This document shows positions 61,394 through 64,000 of a stretch of 64,000 nucleotides of DNA, piece after piece; within the stretch, counting starts at the first letter, position 1, and each line of letters starts with the position of its first letter. The stretch comes from Bacillota bacterium (GTDB lineage Bacteria; Sysuimicrobiota; Sysuimicrobiia; Sysuimicrobiales; Segetimicrobiaceae): NCBI GenBank assembly GCA_021324975.1, contig JAJPIA010000054.1, positions 49,415-113,414 of the forward strand, in the 5' to 3' direction. The notes beneath the pieces are model-generated. The model did no database searches. It was not told the origin of the DNA and was given only the letters and a program-made list of their open reading frames with translations. The position numbers were made by a program, and so were the translations under genes.

Positions 61394-63425
61394 GGATGAC
61401 CTCCGGGTTCGCCTGGACGTCGCGGGCCAGCCCCTCGGCGATCTTCTCACCGTAGTCCAGCACGAAGACGCGGTCCGTGATGTCGTTCACGACGTTGAGC
61501 TTGTGTTCGATCATCAACACGGTCAGGCCCATCTCCCGCAGGCTCCGCACCTGATCCGCGAGCTCCAGGGTCTCCGCCGGGTTCATGCCGGCCGTGGGCT
61601 CGTCGAGGAGGAGCAGCCGGGGGCGCGACGCGAGGGCGCGCGCGATCTCCAGCCGGCGGCGGTTCGCGTAGGACAGGCTGCTCGCGAGATGGTTGACCCG
61701 GGGCACGAGCCGGTTGCCGAACACCGCGAGGATCTCCATCGCGCGCTCCCGGGCCTCCCGCTCTTCGCGGCGCGTACCCGGCGCGCGCAGCACGGCACCG
61801 GCCGCGCCGGTGTGCAGCCGAGCGTGCATCCCGACGAGCACGTTCTCGAGCACCGTCATGTCGTTGAACAATCGGAGCGTCTGAAACGTCCGGGCGATCC
61901 CCCGCTCCACGATCACGTGGGACGGCAGCCCCGTAATGTCCTCGCCCATGAACCGCACTGTGCCGCCGTCCGGGCGGTCCAGCCCGGTGACGACGTTGAA
62001 GAACGTCGTCTTGCCCGAGCCATTGGGACCGATCAGCCCGATGATCTCATGGGGAGCGATCCGCACGTCCACGTCCTTGACCGCCGTGATCCCGCCGAAC
62101 CGCTTGACGAGCCCGCGGGTCTCGAGCATCGCCGTTTCGGACGCGAGATCCTCCCGGCTCACGACGCTCAGCGCCGCGCCGATGCCGCCCCGCGTCGGGT
62201 GCGCCGCCTGCTCCGCCAGCGACAGCGCGGCGGTGGTCCGGGCCGCGGGCATGAGCCCCTGCCGGCGGAAGAGCATCATCAGGACGAGGATCACGCCGAA
62301 GATCAGCTCGATCGACTGCACGAGGTCGACCTGCTGGAGCCCGGGGCTGTTGACCAGCCGCCCGAGGGCATGCACCCACTGCGTCAAGTCTTCCAGGAAC
62401 CACGACTGCAGGAGCTGCAGCAGCAGCGCGCCGACGACCACGCCGGTGGGGTTGCCGGTGCCGCCCAGCACGATCATGACGAGCACCATCACCGAGACGG
62501 GGAACATGAACATCTCGGGCGTTGCGGTCTGCAGCTTCGCCACGTAGTATGTGCCGGTCGCGCCGGCGAACGCCGCGCCGACCGCAAACGCCAGCAGCTT
62601 GAGGCGCGTGCGGTTGACGCCCATGGCTCCCGCCGCGATCTCGTCCTCGCGGATCGCCATCCAGGCCCGCCCGATGCGCGAGTCCTTGAGCCGGTAGCTG
62701 ACGAACAGCAGCACCGCGATCATCGCGACGCCGACGTAGTAAAACGGCGTCGCGTTCACGCCGAACCGATAGCCGAAGATCTGCGGCGAGATCACGCCGT
62801 TGAGCCCCATCGCGCCGTTCGTCAACGACGGGGTGTTGCGCACGACGATGGGAACGATCTCGCCGAACCCGAGCGTCACAATCGCGAGATAGTCCCCCCG
62901 GAGCCGCAGCGTCGGCGCGCCGAACAGGATGCCGAACAACGCCGCGACGAGGGCCGCGCCGGGAAGCATCAACCAGAACGAAACATGCATCTGCACGACG
63001 TCGGGCACGCCGTCGACGTGGAAGCGGCTCACCAGCCCGAGCCACTGGAACGGCTGCCACGCGGCGTTCCACAGCGGATGGACCTGGCCCGAGGCAAAGA
63101 TCCCGTACGTGTAGGCCCCGATGGCGAAGAACGCGGCGTACCCGAGGTCGAGGAGGCCGGCAAAGCCGACGACGATGTTGAGGCCGAGCGCGAGGATGGC
63201 AAACGAGCCTGCGTTGGCCGCGGCGTCGATATCCCCGCCGTTGCGGTCGATGAGCGGGAACAGCAGGACGGCCGCGGCCAGCGCGGTGAGCGCCACCGGC
63301 CGGCGTGCCGCCTCCGGGATCCAGCGCACGGACGCCGCCGCCGCGTCCGCCCACGGGCGCGCCCGAGGCGCGGACAGCGGTTCGGCGCTGGTTGCGGCGG
63401 CGGTCGTGGGCGAGATGTCGGCCAT
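61356..63425 (-). CDS. livM-livG: Fused LivM permease and LivG ATPase
   Basis: A 689-residue fusion. Residues 40-410 are LivM (about 9-10 helices; L-A-L-G-L-N-I-V-V-G-F-A-G-L-L-D-L-G-Y-A-A-F-F is the family signature). After a linker, residues 440-689 are LivG with Walker A G-P-N-G-S-G-K-T-T-F-F near 470 and Walker B L-L-L-L-D-E-P-T-A-G-M-N. Usually these are two genes. The second ATPase is livF downstream and the second permease LivH upstream. Confidence 0.93.
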   Translation of the reverse strand: MADISPTTAAATSAEPLSAPRARPWADAAAASVRWIPEAARRPVALTALAAAVLLFPLIDRNGGDIDAAANAGSFAILALGLNIVVGFAGLLDLGYAAFFAIGAYTYGIFASGQVHPLWNAAWQPFQWLGLVSRFHVDGVPDVVQMHVSFWLMLPGAALVAALFGILFGAPTLRLRGDYLAIVTLGFGEIVPIVVRNTPSLTNGAMGLNGVISPQIFGYRFGVNATPFYYVGVAMIAVLLFVSYRLKDSRIGRAWMAIREDEIAAGAMGVNRTRLKLLAFAVGAAFAGATGTYYVAKLQTATPEMFMFPVSVMVLVMIVLGGTGNPTGVVVGALLLQLLQSWFLEDLTQWVHALGRLVNSPGLQQVDLVQSIELIFGVILVLMMLFRRQGLMPAARTTAALSLAEQAAHPTRGGIGAALSVVSREDLASETAMLETRGLVKRFGGITAVKDVDVRIAPHEIIGLIGPNGSGKTTFFNVVTGLDRPDGGTVRFMGEDITGLPSHVIVERGIARTFQTLRLFNDMTVLENVLVGMHARLHTGAAGAVLRAPGTRREEREARERAMEILAVFGNRLVPRVNHLASSLSYANRRRLEIARALASRPRLLLLDEPTAGMNPAETLELADQVRSLREMGLTVLMIEHKLNVVNDITDRVFVLDYGEKIAEGLARDVQANPEVIRAYLGRTAAAGI

Positions 63426-63430
63426 GCGCG

Positions 63431-64000
63431 TCAGGACTTCTGCGGCGAGGACCGGCCGAGGAGGCCCGACGGCCGCAGGACGAGCACGATGATCAGAATG
63501 GAAAAGATGATGACGTCGGTCCAGCGCACGGCGAGCACCTGCCCCCCCACCGACTCGATGAGACCGATCACGAGCCCCCCGATCATCGCGCCGGGGATGT
63601 TACCGATGCCGCCGAGCACTGCCGCGGTGAACGCGCGCAGGCCGGCCGTGTATCCGATGATGAAGCTCGTGTAATTGTAGTACAGCCCGAAGATCAGCCC
63701 GGCCGCCCCGGCGAGCGCGGAGCCGATGAAGAACGTGAGCATGACGATGTGGTCGACCTCGATGCCCATCATCCGGGCCGCTTCCTGGTCCTGCGCGGTC
63801 GCCCGCATCGCCTTGCCGAGCTTGGTCCGCCGGACGAACATGTGCAGCGTCCCCATGAGCACGAGCGACACCGCCCACAGGAGCACCTCGCGAAGCCGGA
63901 GCACGGCCCCGCCGACGCTCCATGCCACGGCGGGCATGGGGTTCGGGTAGTTGAGCGCCGCGGCGCCCATGGTCAGCAGGACGATGTTGTACAGGATGTA
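63431..64000 (-). CDS. livH: Branched-chain amino-acid ABC transporter permease, partial
   Basis: The open frame runs to the window edge, so the N-terminus is missing. The visible residues (about 190, including those before the first in-frame ATG) hold five helices with the LivH signature G-K-A-M-R-A-T-A-Q-D-Q-E-A-A-R-M-M-G-I and A-A-V-L-G-G-I-G-N-I-P-G-A-M-I-G-G. It ends 5 bp before the LivM-LivG start and would form the channel with LivM. Confidence 0.92.
   Translation of the reverse strand, partial: YILYNIVLLTMGAAALNYPNPMPAVAWSVGGAVLRLREVLLWAVSLVLMGTLHMFVRRTKLGKAMRATAQDQEAARMMGIEVDHIVMLTFFIGSALAGAAGLIFGLYYNYTSFIIGYTAGLRAFTAAVLGGIGNIPGAMIGGLVIGLIESVGGQVLAVRWTDVIIFSILIIVLVLRPSGLLGRSSPQKS

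Noticed and set aside
1..64000. CRISPR arrays, rRNA genes, intact insertion sequences, phage genes
   Set aside because: No spaced direct repeats, rRNA sequence or transposase/integrase frames were seen.

Overview
The window is high-GC bacterial DNA with dense, mostly minus-strand coding and one tRNA gene. Housekeeping genes are secA, prfB, gltX, rpoD, dnaG and ahcY. SpoVS, a CsaB-type pyruvyltransferase, a WecG/TagA-type glycosyltransferase, a DUF5693 protein and Lnt suggest a Terrabacteria-like lineage near Bacillota or one of its uncultured relatives (for example the CSP1-3/Sysuimicrobiota type). This placement is inferred from gene content and was not tested by phylogeny.

Layout. 0-7.5 kb: class I fumarase subunits, a FUSC exporter, a carboxymuconolactone-decarboxylase-like (CMD/AhpD-like) gene with an in-frame TGA, a reductase, a secreted protein and a CynX-type MFS transporter. 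7.6-12.1 kb: a strong promoter, a cobalamin riboswitch with a terminator, nrdA and nrdB of class I ribonucleotide reductase, then a second CMD-like gene with an in-frame TGA. 12.2-19.6 kb: an accessory, decaying zone with regulators, a MazF/Phd pair, small enzymes and several gene remnants. 19.8-34.8 kb: a co-directional minus-strand block of tRNA-Gln, gltX, a prs-like gene, spoVS, wecG/tagA, csaB, DUF5693, a DUF2993-like gene, prfB (programmed frameshift), lnt and secA. 34.8-43.7 kb: a solute-binding lipoprotein, secreted proteins and a glycan cluster (CgeB-like protein, ABC exporter, and a fused glycosidase/glycosyltransferase). 43.9-57.4 kb: a MarR regulator with operators and a frameshifted membrane gene, a peptide ABC importer without ATPases, proline racemase, small regulators, an aminotransferase, ahcY, HtrA and an M19 peptidase. 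57.5-64 kb: the rpoD-dnaG pair and a branched-chain amino-acid ABC operon.

The most notable signal is the pair of CMD-family genes at 3550-4164 (-) and 11498-12076 (+). In both, an in-frame TGA sits exactly where the second cysteine of the family CxxC motif should be (N-G-C-P-F-TGA). Both reading frames continue with good family sequence, and both TGAs are followed about 20 nt later by a GC-rich hairpin with a GGG-containing loop, as expected of a bacterial SECIS. I interpret them as selenoproteins with a CxxU redox centre. The second follows the nrd genes.

Other connected points: the nrd operon is controlled by B12, yet encodes a class I enzyme whose small subunit has Phe in place of the radical Tyr and Glu as first metal ligand (class Ic pattern). 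A palindromic CTAG-ended repeat occurs in three intergenic gaps. The prs-like protein lacks several catalytic residues. Two fused proteins (LivM-LivG and Lnt with a CPBP-like tail) are present. Several accessory genes carry frameshifts, two of them in homopolymers, so assembly error must be considered for those.
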